From assembly GCA_902810755.1 (NCBI GenBank), contig CADDYT010000037.1, positions 1 to 47,602 of the forward strand: a stretch of 47,602 bases of DNA, in the 5' to 3' direction. Each line of letters opens with the position of its first letter. The stretch's first letter is position 1. The notes under the pieces are model-generated. The model ran no database searches and was not told the DNA's origin. It saw only the letters and a program-made list of their open reading frames with translations. The position numbers and the translations under genes are program-made. Below, piece after piece: positions 25,784 to 33,748 of this stretch. This DNA is from Chloroflexota bacterium. GTDB taxonomy: Bacteria; Chloroflexota; Ktedonobacteria; Ktedonobacterales; Ktedonobacteraceae.

Positions 25784-25922
25784 AATTGGGTACATTGGAG
25801 AATGGATTGTTTTGTTTATTTTGTATATTGCGTTTGTTTCGAGATAAGTATGGTATGATATTAGCGAGCGATGATTATGCTCATGAGGACATGGAAAAAT
25901 CACGATTTGAGCAGTAACGCAA

Positions 25923-26066
25923 GAGATTCCTTTCGTCAAGGTGGGAACGCATCGGCGAGTTCGTTTCAGTGACCTCATTGCCTATAAGCAACGGCGAGAC
26001 GCTGCGAGAAAGCGCGGTCTCGCCGAGTTAACCCACATCAGTGAGGATGAGGGCCTGTACGATTAA
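25923..26066 (+). pseudogene. C-terminal remnant of an excisionase-fold (HTH_17) antitoxin
   Basis: The frame encodes EIPFVKVGTHRRVRFSDLIA, then the tail down to HISEDEGLYD and a stop. This is the C-terminal half of antitoxins with an excisionase-type helix-turn-helix that pair with PIN toxins. An in-frame stop lies just upstream (25908-25910). Fragments of the missing part (FEQ before a stop) occur in another frame, and no toxin follows. It is a relic rather than a working gene. Confidence 0.6.
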
Positions 26067-26286
26067 CCTTTCGTTACTTGCCTGTCTACATTTATATTTA
26101 TATTATATATATGGGGCAGGCAACTTTCTCCCTGTTGCGATCAGATACCTCTTCTGATCACTCTTCTACACTCCTTATATCCACTTGCTTATTCCCCCGT
26201 TCCGTTCAGGTATTGCCTGTCTGCACAAACATTCTTTCCGATTATACCCGAACCGGAAAACTCATGGGTACCTGGCGGATGCAGAT
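26067..26286. other. Intergenic region, nothing identified
   Basis: AT-richer spacer (tatatatatg near 26105) between the antitoxin relic and the end of the next gene. Neither strand shows a credible gene or repeat copy. Confidence 0.4.
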
Positions 26287-27585
26287 TCATGTCCAGAAGA
26301 GTATATCTTCATCACCCGGCACAGGCCTTTCATCTGTGCCGTCTGTCATGGGCTTGCGCCTCCACTCACAGCGCGCGACGCCATTCTGGAGCAGGCGGCA
26401 CATGACGGCATCGTATTCTTGCAGGGGCCAGCGACCGAAGTGGGTGAGGAGCAGGCGCTGGCGCAGTTCGGGCCAGCGGCGGGGTCGTTGTGCCATGCCC
26501 TGAGCGGAGACAAATTGCTCTAGCTCCTGCTGTTCTGCCGCCAGCCGCTCGCGCTCCTGCTGCGCAAACCACTCCTCCCCCAGTACGCCCTGATAGCTCT
26601 GCGCGGAGACACGACGCCTGTAGGCGCACACGGCATCGTTCATAATGGCAAGGCTATCCTGGCGGCGCGTAGCGAAGAGCAGCGTGTAGGGGGCCAGCTC
26701 GATGGCAGCCGCCCCCACCTGCACCGGCAGCGCAATCCGCTGCACCGTCAGGAAACGAGCCTTCATCGAAGCCATAAGCAGGTCAATCAGCCCGTCGATC
26801 GCCTGCGTCGGTAGCAGGGGAGATGGGGGAGCAATTTCTGATTGTCCTCCACGCAGCAAACCGCCCGTATGGTTCTCTCTACCGCGTTCATCAGTTTTGT
26901 TTGTGGCTGTATGCGGGTTCGCGAGCAGGCTTTTCCAGCGGTCGCTGCGCAGCAAGTTTGTCAACACAGCCCCGCTGGCCGCTCCCGGCTCTGAGGCCGC
27001 GAGCAGGTGGCTGCCCAGACGCTTATGCGAGAGCAACAAAAAGAGTTCGGTCGGCCCTGTGCGCTGGTAGAGCGGCGCGAGATCATCGTAGCCGAACAGC
27101 GTCTGCCCGAACGGGTTGAGCAGGAAGACAGCCGGTGCCTGCTCGATGGCCTGCAACAGCGCCGCCTGCGCCTCCTGCCAGCTTGCATCGACCAGCCCGC
27201 CGCCCTCCGGCAGCTTCACCACCGCATCTTTTCCCGCCGTCCCCGGCCCACGCCTGCTGCTCCCCGCCTTCAACACCAGCCCGTGCAGGGCAATTGGCCT
27301 GCTTGCTCCCGCCAGCATGCGTCTAAGCTCCACCAGCGGCTCCGCCACCCGCGCTCGCTTCTCCACTCCCAGCCCATCAATCCAGTAGCACCGTCTGAAG
27401 ATGCGGATGGAAGCCAGCGAGCGGCAATAGGGGGCGAGATAATCGCGCAGCAGCCATGCGCGCACCACCGCCAGCACAGCCGCTTCCGTCAGGCGGCGCG
27501 TCTGCCCCTGCTTCGCCAGTTCTCCGGCGTCTGACGCCTGATCCTGCTGTTGATTATCCAGAGTAGTCCATAAATCCATGTTCAT
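26287..27585 (-). CDS. Hypothetical protein resembling three-Cys-motif partner (TcmP) proteins
   Basis: A 432-residue protein that I place only tentatively. The N-terminal half has a Rossmann-like run: RCYWIDGLGV, a helix with RRMLAG, the strand RPIALHGLVL, then PAVFLLNPFGQTLFGYDDL and TELFLLLSHKRLGSHLL. The C-terminal half has LAPYTLLFATRRQDSLAIMND and a helical segment rich in Glu and Arg. This order resembles TcmP proteins, but the family's usual IDGFAGPG reads IDGLGVEKR here, so a methyltransferase-like site may be lost. The ATG at 27585 lacks a strong ribosome site; a second ATG is two codons inside. Confidence 0.55.
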   Translation of the reverse strand: MNMDLWTTLDNQQQDQASDAGELAKQGQTRRLTEAAVLAVVRAWLLRDYLAPYCRSLASIRIFRRCYWIDGLGVEKRARVAEPLVELRRMLAGASRPIALHGLVLKAGSSRRGPGTAGKDAVVKLPEGGGLVDASWQEAQAALLQAIEQAPAVFLLNPFGQTLFGYDDLAPLYQRTGPTELFLLLSHKRLGSHLLAASEPGAASGAVLTNLLRSDRWKSLLANPHTATNKTDERGRENHTGGLLRGGQSEIAPPSPLLPTQAIDGLIDLLMASMKARFLTVQRIALPVQVGAAAIELAPYTLLFATRRQDSLAIMNDAVCAYRRRVSAQSYQGVLGEEWFAQQERERLAAEQQELEQFVSAQGMAQRPRRWPELRQRLLLTHFGRWPLQEYDAVMCRLLQNGVARCEWRRKPMTDGTDERPVPGDEDILFWT

Positions 27586-27844
27586 AGCTGAGAATATTTT
27601 ACCATATATCCATTCTTCCTATCTCTCTTGCCCAATCGGTCACGCTATGCTACGATGTACGCGTTTTCTGGCAATAAAATCGCTTCAGATATGTCATGCA
27701 GAGCGCGGCGAAGCGTCCGGGCGGCCAGAAAGATCAACTCGCTATCTCAGTTGCTTCGCTCCACTCAGCGCGAAATATCCGAACCGGTTTTCACCGCTCA
27801 TCGTATGGCAACTGGAAAGGTCAGGTTATCGAAAGGAGACCATC
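27586..27844. repeat. Gap with a degraded copy of the second palindrome family
   Basis: The stretch tgtcatgcagagcgcggcga at 27691-27710 and gttgcttcgctccactcagc near 27756-27775 resemble the arms of the CATGCTGAGCGG-type palindrome found intact at 42005-42083. The copy is mutated. The ribosome site of the next gene (AAAGGAG) ends the gap. Confidence 0.45.
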
Positions 27845-28570
27845 ATGTCTGGGGACACCACCCGGCACCAGATGGTCATGGAGAGAGGAGAACATGTCAT
27901 GGCTCAAAGTCAGCAACAGGAAAAAACGCGATCGGAACAAACCTCTGCCGCCGATCACGCTGCTCCGGCAGCACAGGCGACCCCATCTTCAATCTCAACC
28001 TCATCGCTGAGCGCGGCGCTCTCTCAACTTCCGCAGCAATATTTCAAAGCGATCTTCAAACCGTCGGTGGCGACGTATGCACAGAGTAAGGAACAGGCAA
28101 GCTGGGCGCTTGTCTGGATACAATTGCTGGCCTGGGCGGTGCTGGACGCCGCGCTGGGGGTGCTGGTCAATCTCATCTCGCCGCCTGCGACCGGGGCCTC
28201 GTTCTCGCTATTCAGTTTTGCCACCTCCTACGGTCTGGTGCTGATCGTGCCGGCCCTCTTCTTTCTTCTCACAGGCATTGTCTACGCGCTGGCAAAACTC
28301 CTGGGCGGCCAGGGAACTTTCCTGGAGCTGTGCAACGCCTCGCTCTCCGTTCAGGCCCCGCTGGGCATAGGCAGCAAACTGCTGGCCCTGATCCCCGTCG
28401 TTGGCAGGATTCTCAACTCTGTCCTCAGCCTCTACGGTATCGTCCTGCAGGTCATTGTCATCATGGCCGCGCAGCGCCTGGGCAAAGGGAAGGCGATAGC
28501 AACCCTGCTCATCCCCCTCGTCGTCGCTGGCGTGCTGGCCGCTCTCTTCTTCCTGCTGATAAAAAAGTGA
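27845..28570 (+). CDS. Yip1-family membrane protein
   Basis: A 241-residue protein with a polar N-terminus of about 60 residues (Gln/Ser/Ala-rich), followed by the segment QYFKAIFKPSVATYAQSKEQ that precedes the first helix in Yip1-domain proteins. Hydrophobic helices are near WALVWIQLLAWAVLDAALGV, YGLVLIVPALFFLLTGIVYA, LGIGSKLLALIPVVGRI, VLSLYGIVLQVIVIM and LLIPLVVAGVLAALFFLLI, giving the typical five. The ATG at 27845 has AAAGGAG upstream. Bacterial members have no defined biochemical role. Confidence 0.72.
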   Translation: MSGDTTRHQMVMERGEHVMAQSQQQEKTRSEQTSAADHAAPAAQATPSSISTSSLSAALSQLPQQYFKAIFKPSVATYAQSKEQASWALVWIQLLAWAVLDAALGVLVNLISPPATGASFSLFSFATSYGLVLIVPALFFLLTGIVYALAKLLGGQGTFLELCNASLSVQAPLGIGSKLLALIPVVGRILNSVLSLYGIVLQVIVIMAAQRLGKGKAIATLLIPLVVAGVLAALFFLLIKK

Positions 28571-28660
28571 TAAGCGGGCCGCCGGTTGCGCGCTGCCCCT
28601 CACACGCTGCATAGCGTATAATAAAGCAGTATTACCATGTAGCATGTGAGGAGTATTTTT

Positions 28661-29944
28661 ATGTCTGATCGCGACCGTTTCGGTGAGCAGCAGATGCCTG
28701 CGCTGGAGGAGATGCTGCAATCGCTGTTGTTGATTGAAGAAGGGGAGCATGAATTCGGGGATGAGGTGAAGGAGAGTGGGGATATACGAGAGTTCTTTTT
28801 TCCGGTGACGCGCCACTGTACATATCTGAACCATGCGGCGAACGGGCCGCTGCCGCGACCGGTGGCGCGCGGGCTGCACGAATATATTGAGGATCGCAGC
28901 GCCTACGCGAGCATGCACGGGGAACGCTGGCGCATGTATGAGCAGGGGGCGCACCGGCGCATGGCGGATATGATCGGGGCGCGAGCCGGGCAGATTGCGT
29001 TCACGGCCAGCACGGGCGATGGCATGATGATGATAGCGTATGGCCTGTCCTGGCAGGAAGGTGAGAGCGTGATTACCGCCGAAGGGGAATTTCCCAGCAA
29101 TGTCTACCCCTGGCTGAACCTGAGCGAGCGCGGCGTGCAGGTGCATCTGGTAGCGCAGCAGGAAGGGCGCATCCCGGTGGAAGCGATTTTTGAGCGCATT
29201 GAGCAGGACAGGGGGCGCACGCGGCTGGTCAGCCTGAGCCTTGTCGAGTTCTCTACGGGCTATCGCAACGATATCGCGACCATCGCGCGCTATTGTCATG
29301 AGCGCGGCATCCTGTGTGGCATCGATGCCATGCAGGCGCTGGGTGCGCTGGCGATCGATGTGCAGGCACTGGACGTGGATTACCTGGCGGCTGCTGCCCA
29401 TAAGTGGCTGCTTGCCCCGCAGACGACGGGCATCCTCTACGTCTCGGACGCGCTTTCAGGGCAATTGAAGCTGCCCCGTCGCGGCTGGTTCAGCGTGGCC
29501 GAGCCTTTCGATTTCTTCAATTATGAGCAGCCATTGAAAGAAGGCGCGGCACGTTTCGAGCATAGCTCGTCCAACAGCACGGCCATTATCGGCCTTGATG
29601 CCGCGCTGGGCGTCTTTGAGAGCCTCGACGGCGGCATGGCGGCAGTGGAGGCGCGCATTCTGGGCCTGACGGCCCGCGCCATCGCCGGTTTAGAGCGGCT
29701 CGGCTATCCCGTCGTCTCCCCGCAGGGGGCGGGCGAGCGTTCCGGCATCGTTTGCTTCACGCCGCACCCGCAGCGCCCGGAGATGACGCCGCAACAGATG
29801 GTGGATGAACTGGCCGCGCGCAACATCGCCACCGCCGCGCGCGGCACCTTCGTGCGTATTTCCCCCCACTTCTACAACACCCTCGAAGAGGTCGACACCC
29901 TGCTCAACGCCCTGGAAGATTTGAAACGGCCCCCTACCGTTTAA
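28661..29944 (+). CDS. Class V aminotransferase (PLP enzyme)
   Basis: A fold-type I PLP enzyme of the cysteine desulfurase / isopenicillin-N epimerase group, 427 residues. Features: YLNHAANGPLPRPVARG at the substrate-binding N-terminal segment, FTASTGDGMMMIAYGLSW (phosphate loop), SLVEFSTGYRNDIATIA, GIDAMQALGALAIDVQ (Asp contacting the pyridine N) and YLAAAAHKWLLAPQTTGILYV with the Schiff-base Lys. A polar N-terminal 40-residue tail is extra. The ATG at 28661 follows GAGGAG, and TATAAT at 28617-28622 is a possible -10. No Cys loop of IscS type is seen, so a desulfurase role is not supported. Confidence 0.9.
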   Translation: MSDRDRFGEQQMPALEEMLQSLLLIEEGEHEFGDEVKESGDIREFFFPVTRHCTYLNHAANGPLPRPVARGLHEYIEDRSAYASMHGERWRMYEQGAHRRMADMIGARAGQIAFTASTGDGMMMIAYGLSWQEGESVITAEGEFPSNVYPWLNLSERGVQVHLVAQQEGRIPVEAIFERIEQDRGRTRLVSLSLVEFSTGYRNDIATIARYCHERGILCGIDAMQALGALAIDVQALDVDYLAAAAHKWLLAPQTTGILYVSDALSGQLKLPRRGWFSVAEPFDFFNYEQPLKEGAARFEHSSSNSTAIIGLDAALGVFESLDGGMAAVEARILGLTARAIAGLERLGYPVVSPQGAGERSGIVCFTPHPQRPEMTPQQMVDELAARNIATAARGTFVRISPHFYNTLEEVDTLLNALEDLKRPPTV

Positions 29945-30039
29945 TGCCGGTTCGGGTGGAATGAATCTCTGTGCTAACAGTCATGGCCTGCTGAGTGGAG
30001 AGAAGCAACTACTCGCAAGGCAAAGAGGAGGGGCCAACA

Positions 30040-30549
30040 ATGCAGTTTTTCTTTCAGCCCATGAACGAAGAGGATGCGCGCGCTATTCTGGGGTGGCGCT
30101 ATGAGGGACCGTATGCGGTGTACAATATGCAGGATGATTTTGACGGGGATGGCGCGGACGTGGTGGCCGAATTGCTGGACAGGCGCAGCCCCCACTACGC
30201 GGTACGTGACGAAACGGGCGAGCTGGTGGGCTTCTTCGGCTTTGGCTCCTCCGCCTGTGTGACCGGTTATGGGGAGCCGCACCTGTACAGCGAGAACAAT
30301 ACGATTACCATCGGGCTGGGCCTGCGCCCGGATTTGACGGGGCAGGGAAAGGGGCTGGCCTTTGTCAGCGCGGGGCTGGATTTCGCGCGTCGCGAGTTCG
30401 CGCCGGATTACTTTCGCCTCTTCGTCCTCACGTTTAATGAGCGCGCGATTCGCGTCTACGAAAAGGCGGGCTTCCAGCGCGTGCGCATCGTGGTGCAGCG
30501 CAACCCGCAGGGGGAAAGGCTGTTCTTAGAGATGAATCGCCGCGTGTAG
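30040..30549 (+). CDS. GNAT-family N-acetyltransferase
   Basis: A 169-residue acetyl-CoA-dependent acetyltransferase. MNEEDARAILGWRYEGPYAVYN is the N-terminal part common in RimJ/YobR-like GNATs. LGLRPDLTGQGKGLAFVSAGLDF holds the acetyl-CoA pyrophosphate loop (QGKG), and TFNERAIRVYEKAGFQRV is the closing motif with N and Y/F. The ATG at 30040 has GGAGGGG six bases upstream; an upstream GTG lacks one. It lies between the aminotransferase and a convergent phosphatase. Substrate unknown. Confidence 0.88.
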   Translation: MQFFFQPMNEEDARAILGWRYEGPYAVYNMQDDFDGDGADVVAELLDRRSPHYAVRDETGELVGFFGFGSSACVTGYGEPHLYSENNTITIGLGLRPDLTGQGKGLAFVSAGLDFARREFAPDYFRLFVLTFNERAIRVYEKAGFQRVRIVVQRNPQGERLFLEMNRRV

Positions 30550-30571
30550 CTCAGGGCGTGCGGCGTGGGCC

Positions 30572-31219
30572 TCAACGGGTTGAGGTTGAGGCCGAGTCTA
30601 GCTCATCGTCAACGGCCAGGCCGCGTGTGTGCGCGGTCTCGTTGACGTAGAGCAGGATGGGATAGCCCCGGCTGAAGTCGACGGCGGTGATCGAGGTGTT
30701 GCCCAGGACAAACTGCCGCCGGTGGGTGAGGTCGAGGCCGAGCAGATGGCAGAGCATGATGCCGATGAAGCCGCCATGCGTTGACCAGACCACCGTTCCC
30801 GCCGGGTAGTTTGTCTGCCAGCGCGCCAGCGCGCGTTCGGCTCGATCCCGCACCTGGAACATCGTCTCGCCACCGTGCGGGGCGGCATTCGGTTCGAGGT
30901 GCCAGTAGACGAGTTGTTCGGAATTGCGCGCCCGCACTTCTGCGAAGGTCAGGCCCTCCCAGTTGCCAAGCCCGGTTTCGCGCAGGTCCGCGTCTTCCTG
31001 CACGGGCAGGTCGTGGTGGCGCGCGATTGCCTGCGCCGTGACACGGGCGCGCTGCAGGTCAGAGGAAACGACGGCGTCGATGTGTTCCGAGGCCAGACGA
31101 AGGCCGACCGCCTCCGCCTGGCGAACGCCGAGCGGGCTGAGTGGAATGTCCGCCTGGCCGGTATAACGTCCCTGAAGGTTGTACGTGGTGACGCCGTGAC
31201 GCACGAGAAACAATCGCAC
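30572..31219 (-). CDS. Histidine phosphatase (phosphoglycerate mutase-like)
   Basis: A 215-residue member of the histidine phosphatase superfamily. LVRHGVTTYN gives the catalytic RHG. The Arg in SSDLQRARVTAQAIA, the acidic DLRETGLGNWEGLTF and the second His in STHGGFIG complete the site. The start is GTG at 31219 with GGGAG upstream. Only 42 bp separate it from the mpgS stop, so the two are co-transcribed. The mycobacterial glucosyl-3-phosphoglycerate phosphatase belongs to this superfamily, so removal of phosphate from mannosyl-3-phosphoglycerate is a reasonable guess (inference). A general phosphatase role is the alternative. Confidence 0.85.
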   Translation of the reverse strand: MRLFLVRHGVTTYNLQGRYTGQADIPLSPLGVRQAEAVGLRLASEHIDAVVSSDLQRARVTAQAIARHHDLPVQEDADLRETGLGNWEGLTFAEVRARNSEQLVYWHLEPNAAPHGGETMFQVRDRAERALARWQTNYPAGTVVWSTHGGFIGIMLCHLLGLDLTHRRQFVLGNTSITAVDFSRGYPILLYVNETAHTRGLAVDDELDSASTSTR

Positions 31220-31261
31220 AATGCTACTCCCTGGTTGTGGAAACGACCGGGAGCGAGCGCA

Positions 31262-32359
31262 TCACGATGCTAAGGCAGGTGCGGCAGTCTCCCGGAATAA
31301 CCTGTACTGTTCTACGAACTCTTCTTTATCTCCCTCTATGGTAAGACGGTCAATTGAAGGGTAAATCAAAGGATAGCAAACGTCAAGCCGCATTTCATCG
31401 CAAATGCGCAGCAATTGCTCTCGCGTGCTGGCGGGGATGTACTCGTGGAAGACGAAGAAGCTGCCGAGGCTCTGGGCAATCATGCGCCGGATGTGTTCAT
31501 CGTCGCCTTTGGTATGAAAATGCGGGCTTTTCGACTGGTACTGCTGCAAGATGGCCTTGCGCGGCCCGGCATGGGCGAGGAAATCGAGGAACTGGAATGT
31601 CTCGATGGAGTAGTGGGAGGAAAAGCGCAGCGTCTTCGCCGTCTTGATGGTCATGCCCTGCTCGCCCGCGTTGGACGAGATGATGGGGTAGTCGCGAATG
31701 CCGAACCATTCTTCGAGCAGGGAGCTAAAAAGCGGGGAGATGACGCTGGTGCAGCGTCCGAGCAGCTTGAATTCGAGCGTCCCGTTTTTCACCTCCGGCT
31801 TGGACGCCCAGCAGATGCGCACATTGTGCAGGATATTGCCAGCCGTGCCTTCCCACAGCAGGTCGTGCGGGCAGGCGGCGAGAAAGAGCCTGCCCATCGC
31901 CAGCGTGTATTCGAGCAGGGAGCAGGGGACGATGTTGTCGGCGTCGTAGAAGATCACCCAGCGCGGATAGCCCAGCAGCGTGGCGCAGAGGGTGCCGATA
32001 TACATGCCTTCTCCCTTGCCGTCGCGCACGCGGCCATCACTGTCGAGAATTTGCGGCACCCCGCACTCACGCAGCAAATGGGCCACGAGAGGGTCCTTCT
32101 GGTGAACGAGGTAGAGTTTTCTATGTGAGGTCATGTGTTCCTTCAGGCTGTGCTGGAGCGTTTCCAGGTTCTCCGGAGGGCAGTTGGAGACGATGATGAT
32201 GGGGCTGCCGGTGGGAAGGTACCAGAGAACGCCTTGCAGCGTCTCGAGGCTTTCGGATTTGTGGGAAATGATGAAGGCGGTGTGAGAAAGGAAATAATCC
32301 ATCCGCTCCAGCGTGTCCGCCTCCAGAATGTGCGAAAATCGAATGGTGTCAATATCCAT
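31262..32359 (-). CDS. mpgS: Mannosyl-3-phosphoglycerate synthase (GT55)
   Basis: This enzyme transfers mannose from GDP-mannose to 3-phosphoglycerate, the first step to the compatible solute mannosylglycerate. GT55 landmarks are clear: VLWYLPTGSPIIIVSNCPPE, LVHQKDPLVAHLLRECG, ILDSDGRVRDGKGEGMYIGT, FYDADNIVPCSLLEYTLAMG (the metal-binding DAD region), NAGEQGMTIKTAK and YSIETFQFLDFL. Length is close to the family's. The ATG at 32359 follows AGGAAAAG. The usual HAD-type mpgP is absent; a histidine phosphatase follows instead. Its presence suggests tolerance to heat, drought or salt. Confidence 0.85.
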   Translation of the reverse strand: MDIDTIRFSHILEADTLERMDYFLSHTAFIISHKSESLETLQGVLWYLPTGSPIIIVSNCPPENLETLQHSLKEHMTSHRKLYLVHQKDPLVAHLLRECGVPQILDSDGRVRDGKGEGMYIGTLCATLLGYPRWVIFYDADNIVPCSLLEYTLAMGRLFLAACPHDLLWEGTAGNILHNVRICWASKPEVKNGTLEFKLLGRCTSVISPLFSSLLEEWFGIRDYPIISSNAGEQGMTIKTAKTLRFSSHYSIETFQFLDFLAHAGPRKAILQQYQSKSPHFHTKGDDEHIRRMIAQSLGSFFVFHEYIPASTREQLLRICDEMRLDVCYPLIYPSIDRLTIEGDKEEFVEQYRLFRETAAPALAS

Positions 32360-32711
32360 ACGGTCACTTTTCCTTTACACAAGGCATACGTCTCCGCAGC
32401 GCCGTATGCCTCATTCAAACGACACAAAGTCAGGTTACGGGTTGCCAGGTGGCCCACCGGGGCCGAGTTGAGTCAAATCGGAAAAGCGTACTGTGTCTGC
32501 GACGAAGGGAACAAGCAACCGGCCTGCCACCTCCGTGATACCCGCGTCCCCTGGCACAGGACGGGGGCCAGAAGTATTCGACCTGCCTGTCTGCTTACAA
32601 CCCACTATATCATATATATGCAGGAAAGACGAGAAAAGTTGCGGGAATCAGAATTTTTACCTATTGAGGTAGGATAATCGGGTATGGCAGGAAATAAAAA
32701 GATGTGTTTCA
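32360..32711. other. Intergenic region upstream of mpgS
   Basis: About 350 bp between two minus-strand genes. It must hold the mpgS promoter, but no hexamer pair is convincing. A 19-codon frame at 32618-32677 ends with a stop and has no family resemblance. No palindromic element is present. Confidence 0.35.
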
Positions 32712-33536
32712 TCACACATTACCGGGTGTTTTCGCTTTTCGTCCCACCACAATCTGGCGCGTTCCCCTGCCGAAGGGCTTCCAGTCGTAGCCGCCGTAGA
32801 TGGCCTCGATGCCGAAGCCGGTGGCGAGGAAAAGCAATTGCAGTTCGCGCGGGAAGAAGACGTGCATATCCAGCTTTGTCAGGTAGCGTTCGTTCTCGCC
32901 GCTGGCCTCAAAGAACTTCTCATGTGTCCACACAATGTGCTGCAACTGCTCGAACGGGTCATACTTGCGACTGCTGTAGAGCAGCATGGTAAACTCTTCA
33001 TCGGGGTCGACGATCTCGTCTTCCAGATAGACGTGCGAGGGCCGGTTGAGCGCATCGCTCAGGTAATCGATATCGGGCAGGAAGATATCGACGACGAAAC
33101 GCCCGCCGGGGGCCAGGTGGTCATAGGTATTTTTGAACGTGTTCAGTTGCTGTTCAATCTCGTACAGATGGGAGATAGAGTTGAAGGGCAGCAGAATCAG
33201 GTCAAACTCGCCTTTGTGTTCCAGCGCATAATCGCACATATCGCCCTTGTGCAGCCTCACACGGCGCTGCACGCTCTCCGGCTCGCGTTCCAGCTTGCGC
33301 CGGTACGCGGCCAGCATCTCCGGTGCGATATCCAGTCCCTCTAACTGGAAATCGCCGGGCATATGCAGCAGTTCGAGGCCGATGCGCCCGCTGCCGCAGG
33401 CCAGTTCCAGCACGCGCTGCGGCGTATAGCGCATCACCAGCTCGCGCCAGAACGGCACATCCAGCTCGCTCTGGCTCTGATATTCCAGCTCATAATCGTC
33501 CACCCGCTCATAATATTCACCCATATGGTAGGGCAT
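32712..33536 (-). CDS. Class I SAM-dependent methyltransferase
   Basis: A 274-residue methyltransferase. The SAM motif is VLELACGSGRIGLELL (residues 42-57), followed by LEGLDIAPEMLAAYRRK (acidic residue binding the ribose), HKGDMCDYAL, and FDLILLPFNSISHLYEI as post-motif. LAPGGRFVVDIFLPD closes the core. The C-terminal beta-rich part (EFTMLLYSSRKYDPF) resembles the YfnF/glycine-sarcosine-type group, but substrate is unknown. The ATG at 33536 has GAGGTGA upstream. The gene is divergent from the amidase. Confidence 0.88.
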   Translation of the reverse strand: MPYHMGEYYERVDDYELEYQSQSELDVPFWRELVMRYTPQRVLELACGSGRIGLELLHMPGDFQLEGLDIAPEMLAAYRRKLEREPESVQRRVRLHKGDMCDYALEHKGEFDLILLPFNSISHLYEIEQQLNTFKNTYDHLAPGGRFVVDIFLPDIDYLSDALNRPSHVYLEDEIVDPDEEFTMLLYSSRKYDPFEQLQHIVWTHEKFFEASGENERYLTKLDMHVFFPRELQLLFLATGFGIEAIYGGYDWKPFGRGTRQIVVGRKAKTPGNV

Positions 33537-33748
33537 AGCGTCACCTCATAGAAAAAAGCAAATGCGAGAGGCAGGGTATGGTTGCCCTGTTTTCTTATCA
33601 TACTATCTATGGTAGAGTTTAGCACAAAGGAAGCTGGCCATGCAAGCATACAGGAAAGGCCTTGGAGCCTGAGAAAATGGTGGGAGAGCGTACGCAACTT
33701 ATGATATACTCACAGTAACAAAGCGAAGCTAGTGAGGATAGTTGTGTT

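Noticed and set aside
32135..32677. Plus-strand frame over the mpgS upstream gap
   Set aside because: Mostly antisense to mpgS, with no ribosome site and no family resemblance in the part beyond it.
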